A stretch of DNA of 64,000 nucleotides from Eutreptiella sp. 'Long Island Sound 2002' (taxonomy: Eukaryota; Euglenozoa; Euglenophyceae; Eutreptiales; Eutreptiaceae), in the NCBI GenBank assembly GCA_964036045.1, contig OZ038385.1, positions 21,108,720-21,172,719 on the forward strand, in the 5' to 3' direction. Shown piece by piece: positions 1 through 12,522 of this stretch. The position numbers and the translations under genes are program-made. Position 1 is the stretch's first letter. Each line of letters starts with the position of its first letter. The notes beneath the pieces were generated by a model that ran no database searches, was not told the origin of the DNA, and saw nothing but the letters and a program-made list of their open reading frames with translations.

Positions 1-699
1 TCTGCACATGTATGCCCGCATGTGACATGGGTTGAAGAGGATTGTTGAAAATTGTCCATTCATACCCCCACCCCATGTCACTCTACAATCCACTGCCACA
101 ATTACGTTTCCCCACCATCTGCGGGCAAACAATGTTGATAATTCCCTCCTAAGAAAAACTCAAACTCGTGCGTACACCCAAAAACATCGACCTGCGCACT
201 AACTTGGCCTGGATAGCAAACTTCCCCACCCACCGCTTTGCGCTTGGGACCAGGGTCCACTGACCCTTCGCCCAAATAGGACAGGCGGAAGGCAGAGGGG
301 GCACACCCTACTCGCAACACCACGGGCAAAACGTTTGGAACTGCAGTGCACCACTAATGCGTTACACTTCGTGACCTGGAGCCTGTTACCCGTCTCTCAG
401 CAAGCATTTCAAAGCTCCACAACGAAGTCCAGCCATCGCCCCCCTCAAGAGTGTTCCTCAACAGCCCATCGTGAAGGGAAAGCGGTTGCCCCTCTCCCTC
501 CCAGGGGGACACTGGTGGATTTTGCGTGTACAATTTTGGGTCCATGGGGCTTCTGATGGCCATTGCCATGCTGCACTGGCATAGAGTTTTGCTCAATTTG
601 CACGCCCGAATTGGAGAGAAGCATCCATCATCGTACACCTTCTGTGCTTCTGAGTGCTCACTGAGATTAGAGGCAGTGCTACGCAGCAGCAGCCATTAC
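1..699. other. Non-coding, probably intron of the thiolase gene
   Basis: No thiolase-like exon could be recognised on the minus strand. A short match to LHDGLL at about 460-475 is not followed by the residues expected in a thiolase, so I do not call it. Confidence 0.4.
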
Positions 700-952
700 C
701 TGGTGCCCCATCGAGCACTTGGCAGTAAATACGGCTGATTGCTCATGTTCTCCACACCACCAACCAATGCCACATCCATCAGGCCTGATGCAATGGAAAC
801 AGCTCCATCCTGAATGCAAGACATTCCGGAAGTGCAAACCCGATTGACGGTGATGGCAGGGACTGTATTAGGGATGCCAGCCATGAGGGCACCCACACGC
901 GCAACGTTGAGGGCGCTGACGTCTGGGAAGCAGCAACCGAATCTCACGTCAC
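700..952 (-). CDS. Thiolase exon 2, with the active-site Cys
   Basis: It codes for residues 52-136 including NRVCTSGM (Cys91). Acceptor TTTGCAG at 959-953; donor AG|GTAATGG at 700/699. It leaves in phase 2, so the next exon should start with one base completing an Arg/Ser codon. Confidence 0.85.
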
Positions 953-3333
953 CTGCAAATGCACATCATGATTGGGGTGAAAGGCACGGGTGACATTGAT
1001 ACTTGGCTCCTGGTGTGCAAAGAAGGCTTTTTCATGCACACAAATCTGGGGAATGGATACCACAACAGGTCCCACTGTGATCCCCCCCCCCTCTTGTCAA
1101 AGCTACGGAAAACCCCCAAATTAAACGGGTCCCTGCACTTACTGCAGCCTAGACAAGGCTGTAGCTTGCACACAGCACATGCAAATGGGAACTGGTGCGC
1201 TGGTGCAAGCAGCTCAGGGCCCCTCAAATGACCATCTGTTGGCACCATTGGGCACACAAGAACAACTCAAATGTCCCTCAGTCCACAAACATGACATTTT
1301 AGCCCTCTTATGCAGTTAAAGCAAAATTGGCACTGAATTAAATTTGGTTGGAAATCAATGCGGTAAAATTGGTAAGTAAAATTGGTACCGAATTAAAAAA
1401 CACTGTACCGGTACCACGGGGGCGGCCGCCAGCCAATGTGTGACCCCGAGGGGTGTTCAACAGTTTGGGGGGCTGTACGGGGGGGGGGGGGACCCCACCC
1501 CCCTCCGAAGGGGGGGGGGGGGGACCCCCCCCCTTGGTTGACCCAAACCTCAGGGGTCGGCGGGTCGGGCGGTCAGCCGCCGGGCCCCCGGGGGGGGTCG
1601 GTGGGTACCCCAACATAAATACCTCAAAATGATCCCCATGACACTGATCATTTTGAATATGCACAAGTGGGGTAAAAATTTTTTCAAAAAAAAATTGCCC
1701 ATCAACTCAGGCTCCCATCAGCCAAGGTCCGACCCGGAGGCCGGGTTGGGGCCAAAATCCTTTTTTGTGCTTTTTAGCCATTTTTGAATTCTCCACGAAA
1801 TTCGGAGTATTTTGAGTACAGACACATAGGGTCGAACAAAAAAATTTCCCCCTGCCCTATGCCTAAAACAAAATCTCCAGCGCCTCTGGCGCCGACAAAG
1901 CACATTGTTCCGTACGACAATTTTGGGGTCCGTAGAGGGGGGGGGCCCCCCCCCCCCCCCTTTGGGGTCGGGTCCCGACCAGGAGCGCCCCCACGTGACC
2001 GGTACCAAAAAAAAATATTTTTGGTCCCAAATCAATATTACGGTCCCTACAGCTGTAGCTTGGAGAAGACTGTAGCCTGGCCATAAATCAGCAATGGTCG
2101 CTACCCTCCAGACCCGTAAGACTGTAGCTTGGCCATAATGCGACGATGGTTGTCACCCTCCGGAATCACTCCGGGAAGGCTCACAGTGCATTGTCATGAA
2201 CACGGCGCCAGAGGCGCTGCCGCGGATTGTCAGTACAGTCACAGCTTGTTTGATTCTTGTCCGCATTGTCCATCGCACGCCTTAATGCAATGTGGGAAAA
2301 CCGTAGCTCGGCCATAAAGCGACAATACTCGTGACCCTCCAGAATCCAGAAAGGTTCGAGGGGGTGGAGGGGGGAAGGGGTACAATGGTGTTCTGCTCAG
2401 CCCCATTCTGCTCAGCAGTGGCACACAGGTGGTACAACCATTGGAGTCATGAACACATACCTGAACACATACCTGGCTTACATCCCCACCCCTCCAACTA
2501 ATCTAATCTGGGTGACGATTGTGGTTCACACGCATCTTGTTTGTGCACCTGTTGCAACGCCCCAACTCCAATGCCAGTGTCAGAAAAAGGATTCTTGTGC
2601 GTACAGAAGATGCTCGCGACTGAAAGAAAAATGGTTTGCATGGATGGATTCCTCTGGAAGGCTGACAATGTTTGACAGAACCCTACTCGGATGCACATAT
2701 CTGACACTATGGGGGACGGAACGCACATTCAACAAACCACAGCAGAGCAATAGCATTAGTGATAGTGCAGATGCTTCCCTCAACAGAGTTGTAGCGCACG
2801 GCAAAAGCATGTGCCAGAGAGTGAAGATGTTTCTTGCATATGCACACCAACTAGTGCAACCAGCAAAATTGCATGTTTCATGGATCATGGACTGTCCTCC
2901 CTGACCTCCTTTAGTACACCACCATACTGCCAAGGTAGCAGTGGGCATTCCACCCCTTCAAAAACCCGCCCCAACACCAAGGGAGCACTGGGCAGTCAAC
3001 CCCCTCAGTATATCGCCACACCGACTCCTTCAGTACACTGCCACACTGCCAAAGGGGCAGTGGGCAGTCAGCTCGTGCAGTACTACTCCACACTACCAGG
3101 ACCCCAGCGTTCCTCTGCCCCAAAGGGTAGCACAAGATGTGGGGACTGCACGGGTCATGGAAAAATTGCAAGCACACACCGATAAGACTGGCATCAATGC
3201 CAGCACGTCGAATAGCCTCCTGCATGACCGTTTGGGCAAGTACAGGGGTCGAAACATCCTTCAGGCTGCCGCCAAAAGTACCAATTGGAGTTCGGCACGC
3301 AGCAACAATGACAACATCGCGCAACTTGTTCAT
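700..3333 (-). CDS. Acetyl-CoA acetyltransferase (thiolase), first two exons, incomplete
   Basis: Thiolases condense two acetyl-CoA to acetoacetyl-CoA or cleave 3-ketoacyl-CoA. Exon 1 (3333-3180) encodes residues 1-51 and exon 2 (952-700) residues 52-136. The join splits a Gly codon (donor G|GTGTGT, acceptor TTTGCAG|GT). The text reads as a thiolase N-terminus: VVIVAACRTPIG at residues 7-18, an ARVGALMAGIP helix, then VNRVCTSGM with the predicted nucleophile at Cys91, and ENMSN..YLLPSARWG near the end of exon 2. Exon 2 ends at donor AG|GTAATG. I chose the Met at 3333 because the conserved domain starts six residues later. An upstream in-frame Met at 3450 would add a hydrophobic leader (MTVPWVHIFFGFLL), so organelle or secretory targeting cannot be excluded. 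The second half of the enzyme, with the catalytic His and second Cys, was not found in bases 1-699. Confidence 0.85.
1415..1992 (+). mobile_element. 570-bp dispersed element, copy 1
   Basis: It is nearly identical to 9632-10203 over its whole length, apart from homopolymer lengths and a few substitutions. Both copies begin CGGGGGCGGCC and end GGAGCGCCCCC, so the outermost 7-8 bases are inverted (CGGGGGCG). Copy 1 has the 10-mer ACCGGTACCA directly before its left end and again five bases after the right end, which looks like a target-site duplication. There is no coding capacity. It is G-rich on the plus strand, with internal hairpins such as GGCGCCTCCGGCGCC. Confidence 0.7.
2060..2340 (+). 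repeat. Degenerate repeat of a 45-bp motif, three copies
   Basis: The phrase TGTAGCYTGGCCATAA followed by a short spacer and ACCCTCC occurs near 2070, 2125 and 2300. The third copy is more diverged. Spacing is irregular, so these are dispersed relics rather than a true tandem array. Confidence 0.55.
3180..3333 (-). CDS. Thiolase exon 1
   Basis: It codes for the start Met through I51 plus the first base of G52. It contains the CRTPIG segment typical of thiolase N-termini. Donor G|GTGTGTGC follows directly at 3179. Confidence 0.82.
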
Positions 3334-5061
3334 AGTGAGAGTTGGAGAAGATTGCCTGAGGAGCAGGGGCACAGAGCAGGACAGTAGAAATCCGAAAAAA
3401 ATGTGGACCCATGGAACTGTCATGAAGCTCCTGATTGTCATGTGTGTCAAAATTTACCTGAGGCACCCTGGCCTGTTCGGTCCAGTTTCTCAGAAACCAT
3501 TCTAGACTGGACTTTGGACAGTGGCACTTGAACTGGTGTTTTCAATGACAAGCAGAAATATGTGTAATGGCAGCTTCATAGACCGTTGGATTTGCACCAG
3601 ACTCTTCGACACGGGTACTTAGATGGCACGGATGTCCCTTTAGGCTTTTCTCCCAATCAGGCGATTGCTTAGTGTGGCACATACCCAAGCCCTGGGGGTG
3701 AGTGGGTCCAAAGCCAAAAAAAAATTTGCACCTAAAATCAGCCACTTAAAAAAAAGTTGGTTTTCCCCTGAGGAGCTGGGTGGGTGGGTCGGCTGGGACT
3801 CGCCATGGCTCCAAACATATGCTCCCTATATCAGAAATCAAGTCATTTATGTCCTTTGACAATGTTGTGGTGTGTTGTGGTGTAGTGTCGCCCTGCATTC
3901 AGTGACCCTGTACTATGCACTCCAAAAGTTAAAGGACTCATGGAGGCAAGAATAACTGTGTATATGCCACTAGTGGTCCAATTATTTCCACACTTTCTCA
4001 TCTGTTTGGGTATTGCTGCTTGGAACTCGTGTGCATGGTAATCATCCACTCAGTCCAACAAACACACGCCAATCCAAATTGCCAAGGGGCAGAGCTCGGA
4101 CTGCTGTTTTGGCATGAAATCTGTTTGTTTACAGGGGTTGCCTCCATCATGCAACCTTGTGGCGCTTTTCCTGCGGACACACACACGCACACACAGACTG
4201 CTGGAAACAAGGAGCCGTCTCCCTTGTGTCTTGTGCCCTGCCCTTGCCTTTCCTCCGTCCCCTGCTGTGCCTCAGGAGACTTCTTGGCAACCGATCCAAT
4301 TTTGGCATATGTGTTTCCAGTTGCCGAAATTCTGTTAAGATCTTCCGGACAAAGCCAAGGGAAGATTTTGTTCATGCTCAAACTGCGAGGTTCAACAGAC
4401 AGTTCGGTGTTCTGCCCTGCGGGGGGGCTGGCCCAGAGGGCCAGTGATGTATGTACTGATGCCGCCAATGAACCACGGCTCCTGTCCCGGAGTCCCCGCC
4501 ACATAGCAACAAGATGAAAATTGCATGCGCCGTGTGCCCTACCACTCTCCACAGGCCAGTCCATGCATCCCTGTAAAGAGGGGGAAGGGGGGTCTGGGGG
4601 CTGCGAGTTCACCCGCAGACAATGAACCACTGGTCACTTGAGAAAGAAAGGTGCCTCCGACTGGTCATCCTATTTCCTAAGTTAGGGGGACCATGAACTC
4701 GTGGTCATACCCACCCTGCTGCCCTGTTCCACGGCGAGCCAACCAGCCAACCACAGAAGAGGAGAGTAACAACAACAAACCAATAACAATATTGCAGAGC
4801 CATGCTATACATGCGGCCACCCCGCGCCTGCTTCATCCACGAAGTACAACAGGGGCTAGACCTTGTCAGCCCAACTGTTCCCTAAGGGATTGCAGTCTAC
4901 CCTGGTGCTGCAGCTGACGTTGGTTCTGCCGTCTCATTCCTGAGGATTCCAATGTGTTTCCTATGAGTGGCGGCTGTCCGAGTGGACATTACCCGTCCAA
5001 ATCGTCCCACAGGTCCCTGTTGGTGATCTGTTTACGCAATAAAACCAATGTTTCATATACA

Positions 5062-5415
5062 GGGGGAATGTTTGCCCGGTGCATGCCCGGCGCGCTACCT
5101 TTGTATTCAGTATGTTATCTCTAGCCCCAAGTTTATCCTCACCTTGGGAAGTCCCCCAAGTAGACCGCACTAGACCGCAAACCTTCTCTGCAAGGCACCT
5201 TGTATAAGCCGAAATATGAGAATTCAACAACACAAAATGTCACTCCCACCACTTCCAACCACCACCCTTGCCATCGCCATGAACTGGGTGCAAAGGATGG
5301 GCCAGATTCTTAGACACAGCAAGAAGGTACTCCAAATTGTTTGGTGAGGTGGGGGCAAAAACAGGCACGGGTGGGTAATGTTCAAAAAAAGATGCCCGGC
5401 ACGCGCCCGGCACGC
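5062..5415 (-). mobile_element. Short copy of the GYGCCGGGC-bounded repeat family (copy C)
   Basis: Read on the minus strand, it starts with two 11-mers GCGTGCCGGGC (5415-5394) followed by ATCTTTTTTTGAAC. It then has a GTGACATTTTGTGTTGTTGAATT segment and GGTCTACTTGGGGGACTTC, and ends with GCGCGCCGGGC plus a variant 11-mer and AAACATTCCCCC. The same order of landmarks occurs in copies A (49086-49914) and B (62965-63640). The interior is shorter and lacks the Cys-rich ORF seen in copy A. Confidence 0.6.
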
Positions 5416-8400
5416 TAACGCTCCCCCACAGGGTCGCATGGACATGGTTATTATCGGTGACGACCGATAGCGGCTATGATGGCGGAACAGCCCGAAGCAC
5501 CGTGATACAAGCCATCAGTTCAGCACAATTGTTGGTCTGCACTAGGCACATTCTGCAGGTCCGACGGACCAAACCAAACCCCATAAACCCACCCCTAGTG
5601 ACTCCTCCGGAAAGGAACCATCGGTGTAAACCTACGGCACAAGATGCAAGGGTCTGGGTCCAGCTCCCTGAGCGCCGCCTGCGCCCTCTTCTTACCCGCC
5701 TTGTCCCATTGGAGTGGACGTGTCATGTGGGGGTCTGTGGACATCCCCCCCCCCCAGGAATTGGACGCTTCAATGTGTCTACCGCCGACCCCAACGGCAC
5801 AGGGATCTCCCTGTCAGCTGGCTAGCGCTGGATACCCTACATGTACAGGGGCACGGCTTGATGAGATAGAGACAGATCTGGCATCTGGAGCCATTGGGCA
5901 GGCGCGGAATGCAGGATACGAAGAAAAATATTCATGTCAGGCACTTCGGCTCTAAAGGCCGCCAAGCACCTAAAGGCCCACAGCACCCAAGCAGTATTCC
6001 AAAGATGTAGGCCAGGCAACTCAAATAAGGAAAATTCCAGGTAGTCGCTGACCCATAGGGACTCGTCCCGCAGCTGAGCACATCTTGGGGAATATGCACT
6101 GCAAAATGCGCAGGGGATGGCAAACCACAAGCATGTTTTCACCGGATGGTGCATGTCTTCATATCTGCATATCTTCATGTGTGTGTGGGTGTGTGTGTGT
6201 GTGGTTTTTTCTGGTTGCGTTTCGGTTGAATGCAGTTGGTGGACCACTTGCAATGTTCACTCCACCTCTGCCTCCTCTCTCGATTGAAACCCTGACAAAG
6301 CCCTACCCTTTAAAGAAGTAGACACCTGCATAGACAAATCAAGGGCGCTGTTGGAGCCCAACAATAATGAACATTGCCGCACATGGCTCAAGGCCCCTGC
6401 ACACTGTGCAGCGGTATGTCCAAAGCCCAAGGGTAACAAGTAAACCCTGTCCCTCGGGTTCAGGGCTTCTACGACCGCACCACAATCTGTAGGAGACATG
6501 CTCACACTGCCCTTGACTGAGGGCCTGGTGGTGGTTTACAATGGTGGTGTGCGACCACTTAAATGCGTTTTTGGTTCCTAGAGCAAGCCCCTGGTTGTGG
6601 GTGACCCACCAAAGATTTCACAAGCATGCCATGCGACTCTTTCCGTATGCCTTGCTCCAGTCCCATTTGTGCCTTCCACAAGCTTTCTGCTTGCCTACTG
6701 CTCATCCTGGGTACCCTTCCTCCACCATTTGTTCAAGCCTGTCTTGTCTAAGTATCTTGTGTTTTTTGGGAAGTGGTCGGCTGCGGACTGCATCTGTTCT
6801 TTCAGCATATATGCCTGTCCCTGTGGGTTTTAATGCCTTGATCACCAGTGCCTGGCAGTCTAATTTTCATCTGCCTACCTCTACTGAGGTTGGCATTCGC
6901 ATCAGCATGAAATCTTGGGCTCAGAGAGTCAGGGAGAGAAGTATGGAAATTTTCGGGGTAGGAAGATAGAATTTGCATGTCTCTGAGGGTTCAGAGATCT
7001 CTTTAGCTCGGCATCCCTTACATTTTCATTTGCAATTACGTGTACATGCACATTTATATATACCAGGCAATGCATATGTTGTAGAATTCTTTGTGCTCGA
7101 ATACCTGGATATGCTGGTTTGCAAATTGAATCTGGGTGGTCCTCTGCACAATTACCTTCATATCGTGACAAATGATAAATCACATGACGCCCATGTCCAC
7201 ACCGCAACCACACGGCAGTCCCACAGTAAACGTCTTTGGCGCAAATTGGATCTCGCCTCATCCAGGTGTGAGCGCTTCCAGAATCCGGGGTGTGCAAAAT
7301 GTCTAATTACAGAGGCGTAAAATGATGGAGCTTGCACATTGCAGAAGAGGGACCAGCAGATCCTCAAGCGGCCTATGCTGGCAAAAAATCTGTCATGCAA
7401 TTGAGTACGCGTCATTCTTTGCACACTGCACACAACCTGCAAAGCAAGAACTGAAGCAATCCTTGGGTCTGATTAGATCTTCATTTGGACTTGGGTGAGT
7501 GCTGGGACTGTCGGTCAACAAAAGAGTTGTGTGACGCTCAAACCCGCACTGCAAGCGGAAAGCAAAGGGGCCAGGTTAAACATGGTTAGTGGACCATTGA
7601 AATCTCTCTTCTTGCTGGAATTCCCCTTAAACAAGGCTGGTTCACAGCCCCAAATGCCACACAAAATTGAAAACATATGCACACAGCTGTTGTGTCGTGG
7701 GCGTACAACAGGGTGCAGCCCCATTACCTCACACAACATCGCACACTACCTCACACAATATAGAGTCTGTAAATCATCTTGACAGCTGTGTTTGATGCCT
7801 TACAAAGCGCATACAGATTGTTGAATTGAACCCCTGACCATGTTGTACGTCCAAAAACTGGGAAACATGGTTGTAAAAGATGGGTAGATTAAGTTAGAAT
7901 TTGGTTAAAAGCGGTTCAAATGTGCCTAGCAAATTGACCATGTGTTCACAACCTGGATACACCCCTTACAACCTGAGTATATACTGCACCGTGCCATCGC
8001 AACGTCTGGATGCACTCTTGGGTCTGTTGAGACCGACCAATAATCTGTATGGAGTAAAAGGCTTATGTTGAAACCATCACAAAAAGGCAGGTTTCATTGT
8101 TTAGCAGGGTCAAAGCAGATTGTGGGACTGTGATGCATGACTATTCGCATTCGCCTTACCAGATACTGAGACCACCAATCCCAATCCAAAGTCCAGTTGA
8201 ATCCAGCCCATCCAAATCACAAAATTCGCCGGGAATCAGCAGCCCACGAACCTCCTTGTTACTTCTTTGTCATCTGCAGTCAGAATAGGGTCGCACAGCA
8301 GTGGAGACACAAACTCTACCACCGTTTCCAGTAGAGTGTTTAAATTCGGCTTCGTGTCCCAAATATGCAGGCAGTGTCTTTCACGAGCAGGCAGTGTCTT

Positions 8401-9631
8401 TTCTGCAACAGACGGTGCTCATAAGTAGCAGACACTGAGAATTAGCGGGCAGTGTCTAAAATTAGCGGGCAGTGTCTACAAATGACTGGAGTGCTTTTTG
8501 AACGCCATCCCCAAATGGGCCAAACACCGCATGCTTTGTCTTTGGGCCAGTGTCGACCCACATCGCCATTCCATATCCTCAACCTCAGCCCTACACCACG
8601 AATCCAACTGGTTCACAGACATGCAGCCCTGACAGAACGCAGTTCGGAGCCTCACCGAAACACAACAAAGAGACTCCCGACCACTTCACGGTACAACAGC
8701 ACAAACCTCTTTCACTAGCTGCTTCTTGTAGTCTGCAAAATTGCCGTCAAATCTCTTGAGATTTCCGCCGCCTATAAAGACGATGCCAAACATATTGCAG
8801 CATGGGTGATCCTGTGGGCCACGTGGGTGGCCTTCACACCCCTGAGGCTATGCCCAGTGCCTGTGATGCTAAACACACCACAGCACAATGCAAACGAACT
8901 GCAGCTGTAATATGTTGCAGCAGCAGGGCCACAAACTTCCTGCGGCGGTGTTTTTTTTTGGGGGGGGGGGGGGGAAGGGCAGCCATGAACTGGGCCCAGC
9001 CACCTGTGGCCCCCACACACCACCCCAATGCCAAGTACACTGCGGCTGACAATTGCCTCACCCATTCGCATCATTGACTCCAATCCATCTTGGCATTTCT
9101 TTTTTTTCATTTTTTTTTTCAGCATGCCAATGGCGAATGGCGCGCTCCACTTTACTAATACAATTAACTGTTGCGTTGCGCTATACGAATTTCATTTTCG
9201 CGCAGCCACCAAATACCTTTTAATAACCTAACTTAATTTTTTTTGGCGATTTTTGGGGCAAATCTTAGTTTTTGTTTTGGTACTGGCACCAGGAAATAAC
9301 TCTTTCTTTGCATTTTTCTTGACCTTTCTGCACAAATTATTTTTCAGCGGCTCTTTGCAGGCCAGGCTCAGTTTGCAATGCTATGGTCCGGGGATGAATG
9401 CTTCCTGGAATTCCCTGGATACCTGCCATTATTTCTTGATGTTGCTAATTTGTGGTGGTCACTGGGTGGATGCTGTTAAATAGTGGTGGTAGAAAGACTC
9501 ATTTTTCTCTGTGCACGGAATTGATTCATTGTTTCGCACTTTTGCGGCCCATTTCACATTTCCAAACGCATGGTGCTGAAAAGTCAATCTCTTTGGTTGG
9601 CGGGAAATTCGTCTTGCCCCTCTGTTCGTGT

Positions 9632-10203
9632 CACGGGGGCGGCCGCCAGCCAATGTGTGACCCCGAGGGGTGTTCGACAGTTTGGGGGGCTGAAAGGGGG
9701 GGGGGGACCCCACCCCCCTCCGAAGGGGGGGGGGGGACCCCCCCCCTTGGTTGACCCAAACCTCAGGGGTCGGCGGGTCGGGCGGTCAGCCGCCGGGCCC
9801 CCGGGGGGGGTCGGTGGGTACCCCAACATAAATACCTCAAAATGATCCCCATGACACTGATCATTTTGAATATGCACAAGTGGGGTAAAAATTTTTTCAA
9901 AAAAAATTGCCCATCAACTCAGGCTCCCATCAGCCAAGGTCCGACCCGGAGGCCGGGTTGGGGCCAAAATCCTTTTTTGTGCTTTTTAGCCATTTTTGAA
10001 TTCTCCACGAAATTCGGAGTATTTTGAGTACAGACACATAGGGTCGAACAAAAAAATTTCCCCCTGCCCTATGCCTAAAACAAAATCTCCGGCGCCTCCG
10101 GCGCCGACAAAGCACATTGTTCCGTACGACAATTTTGGGGTCCGTAGAGGGGGGGGGGGTCCCCCCCCCCTTTGGGGTCGGGTCCCGACCAGGAGCGCCC
10201 CCG
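9632..10203 (+). mobile_element. 570-bp dispersed element, copy 2
   Basis: This is the sister copy of 1415-1992. The left flank ends GTGTCA directly before the element, and GTGTCA occurs again seven bases past the right CGCCCCCG, a weaker hint of target duplication than in copy 1. It lies 88 bases downstream (in gene direction) of the last GCN20-like exon I could place and may sit in its final intron. Confidence 0.7.
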
Positions 10204-10290
10204 GTGGTTGGTGTCAGTTGAGAGAGTAATTCTGATGCAAGAGCGTGCTGCGCTTGTGGAAATGGAGAGACGCTGCAGGATGCACCGCAC

Positions 10291-10462
10291 CTGCCACCCA
10301 GATCTCATCACAGACTTGGCTAATCAAGTGCTCGTCATGTGATATGATGAGCACACCACCGCTGTACATGTTCAGGGCCTCGATGAGCGCATCCACAGTG
10401 TCAATATCCAAGTGATTGGTAGGCTCGTCCAGAAGCAACAAATGCGGCTTGCAAAAGGTCAT
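10291..10462 (-). CDS. GCN20-like exon 18, Walker B and H-loop of cassette 2
   Basis: It encodes [19 protein letters not shown] and [19 protein letters not shown], then IWVA. Acceptor CCCGCAG, donor GCAG|GTGCGG. If unspliced, the frame runs on to a TGA about 70 bases further, which would give a non-conserved tail. Confidence 0.93.
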
Positions 10463-12486
10463 CTGCGGGGAAGAAGGACCAATGGCTTTGTTGCAGTTTG
10501 ATCAGGATAGCTTGCGATGGCCTCAGATTTTCCTCCAAACTTGATTAATCTAGTTTGGAAATGCAGGGGACATTGTCCATAAAGCAAGGGTTTGGGGGGG
10601 GGGGGGGGTAGGGGATCTGCAGAGGCAAATGGGAAAACTGGAAATACACATGGTACAACTGCAAACAGAATTACAAGGCAAGCATAACATTTGGACGAAA
10701 AAACAGTACTGACAGAATCTGTGGAAGGTTGACCTTGTCAATGTGGTCATCCAGTTTACAACCTTCTGGTCTTCACCCAGGTTGGACCATCACCCATCTT
10801 AAGAGCATGGTCCTGTTGATCCCCCAAATCACACATGATGAGCCATGTGCTAGCGCTCAAACACGTAACATGAATTCCAAGCAGGGGTGTCCTTCAGGGG
10901 AAAAAAAAACCTTCGTAACGCCAACAGAAACAAACATTCATGGGGACGCCCTCTGCTTAATGGTCAAGACATGGGCAAGACATAAGACCACAGAAACAGC
11001 ATTGAACAATGGTTGGTGTTTGGTGGCGGTTGGCAGCGGTTGGCGTTTGGTCGTTGGCGGTTGGCGGTTGGCGGCCCCTGGGCGCTGTCAAGGGTTGTCC
11101 TTAACAAAAAAAATTGTGGCTTCTTAGGGGGCATTTTCGCACAGCGCGGGCACAGCGCCAATTATTACGTTGTTTCTCCCGGGAACACCCCTGAAAACTA
11201 CCCACCTACAGAAGCGTGCATGATCCATTCAAAACAGCATCGGGGGTGCAGAATTCAGGACCCTGGGACCCGTGGCTACCGGTGGTGAAAAACAGCCGAC
11301 GTTTCGCACAGCGCGCGCACAGCGCGGGTACAGCACACGGTGCGCCCCCTTAAGGACACCCCTGGGTCCAAGAGATAGGGGGAAGAGTCGGAGGGGATCT
11401 ACCATGCTTGCCGCTGCCCTTGCCACCAGTCCAAGGCCCACTCACATGCATCGGTGGTCAAGAATTGCCCCCCACCGCACAGACTGTGTTGATAGGGGAG
11501 AACCTGAGCAAAAGCCACGCGCGACTTCTGTCCTCCAGATAACGTGTAAATGGGCTGCAATGCTTTTTCCCCTGCAAAACAATACAAACAGCCGTGGTGG
11601 CACAGAGACGAGCACCGCAGAATTCAAAATGACTGCCCAGTGCAGAAGCATCAAGAAATCTGTTCCACCTGCAAGCAAGCACGCACACGCGCGCGCACAT
11701 GCGTAAAATGGACAAACAAAGCAAAGCGGTTGTCTGAGCCTGATTTTGCCTCATGTTGGGAACCGCAAAAAGAAAACAAGATCACCAAAAGCGGTCAGAG
11801 AGAACTCCTCAGGAGCCACAGAAAGAGCAGCCCTAAACGTCTTTCGTTCTATGGAAGAGTACAAGCGGTGTGCAGACAGTTCTATCACCAGTTCAGTTAA
11901 GATCAGGGTTCCGATCAGTGACCTCTACAACCCCGAACAGAGCCCATCCATCTAAATTGGAGCCCGTGTTTGCCCACCAGTGTTGGATGTGCCCAACCAA
12001 CTCCCCCCCCCCCACACTCGCAATTTGGCCTGAGATATGTGCCCGTAGGGTGAGGCACAACTGGCCTGCGCGCAACCCCTAAAGTCATGTTAGCCGGTGG
12101 GGCGTTGTCACAGTGAAACCATGAGCGGCCCCCCCACCTCTCCAGACTACTACAGCAACTACTGATCGCATTACATCGGATCCTGCCAACCACTGCATGC
12201 ACACATCGTGAGTTGTGCCTGCACACTGAGGGGGCCAAGGCCACCGCATCTTGGGCGTGGTGTGCTACCCCCCATGAACTTCACGGGAGTGGGACCTCAC
12301 TGGGCTGTGGCGAGCACCGAAAGCTCTGGAAACCACTGTGACAACACAACTTGGCTCCCTGACCAAAATCAGGTTTGTATTGCTGTTCCAACCTGGTCCA
12401 GACCACACACACACACACACGGCCCCTTCATAAACGGCAGATAGGAGACATAAACCTCAGCTGTTGTGCAGCCAGTGCCTGTCAGA

Positions 12487-12522
<36 letters not shown>

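Larger units (their letters stand above)
953..3179 (-). other. Thiolase intron 1 (2.2 kb), repeat-rich
   Basis: The intron is bounded by GTGTGT and TTTGCAG on the minus strand. It contains a copy of the 570-bp dispersed element (1415-1992), a degenerate repeat around 2060-2340, and G/C homopolymers. I see no further exon. Confidence 0.75.
3334..10290. other. 7-kb gene-poor stretch between the thiolase and GCN20-like genes
   Basis: I recognise no gene. It holds short CA/GT microsatellites (about 4178-4198 and 6178-6205), an inverted copy of the GYGCCGGGC-bounded element (5062-5415), a few short tandem phrases around 8370-8480 (GGGCAGTGTCT), and the second 570-bp element. The missing last exon of the GCN20-like gene and its 3' end should lie in the upper part. 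Confidence 0.5.

Noticed and set aside
354-638. Minus-strand ORF as thiolase exon 3 (LHDGLL)
   Set aside because: The residues following the match do not fit thiolases, and the phase with exon 2 does not agree.
10203-10291. Readthrough or 18-base intron giving a C-terminus of the GCN20-like gene ending at about 10220
   Set aside because: An intron that short is implausible beside the others, and the resulting tail does not resemble ABCF C-termini.
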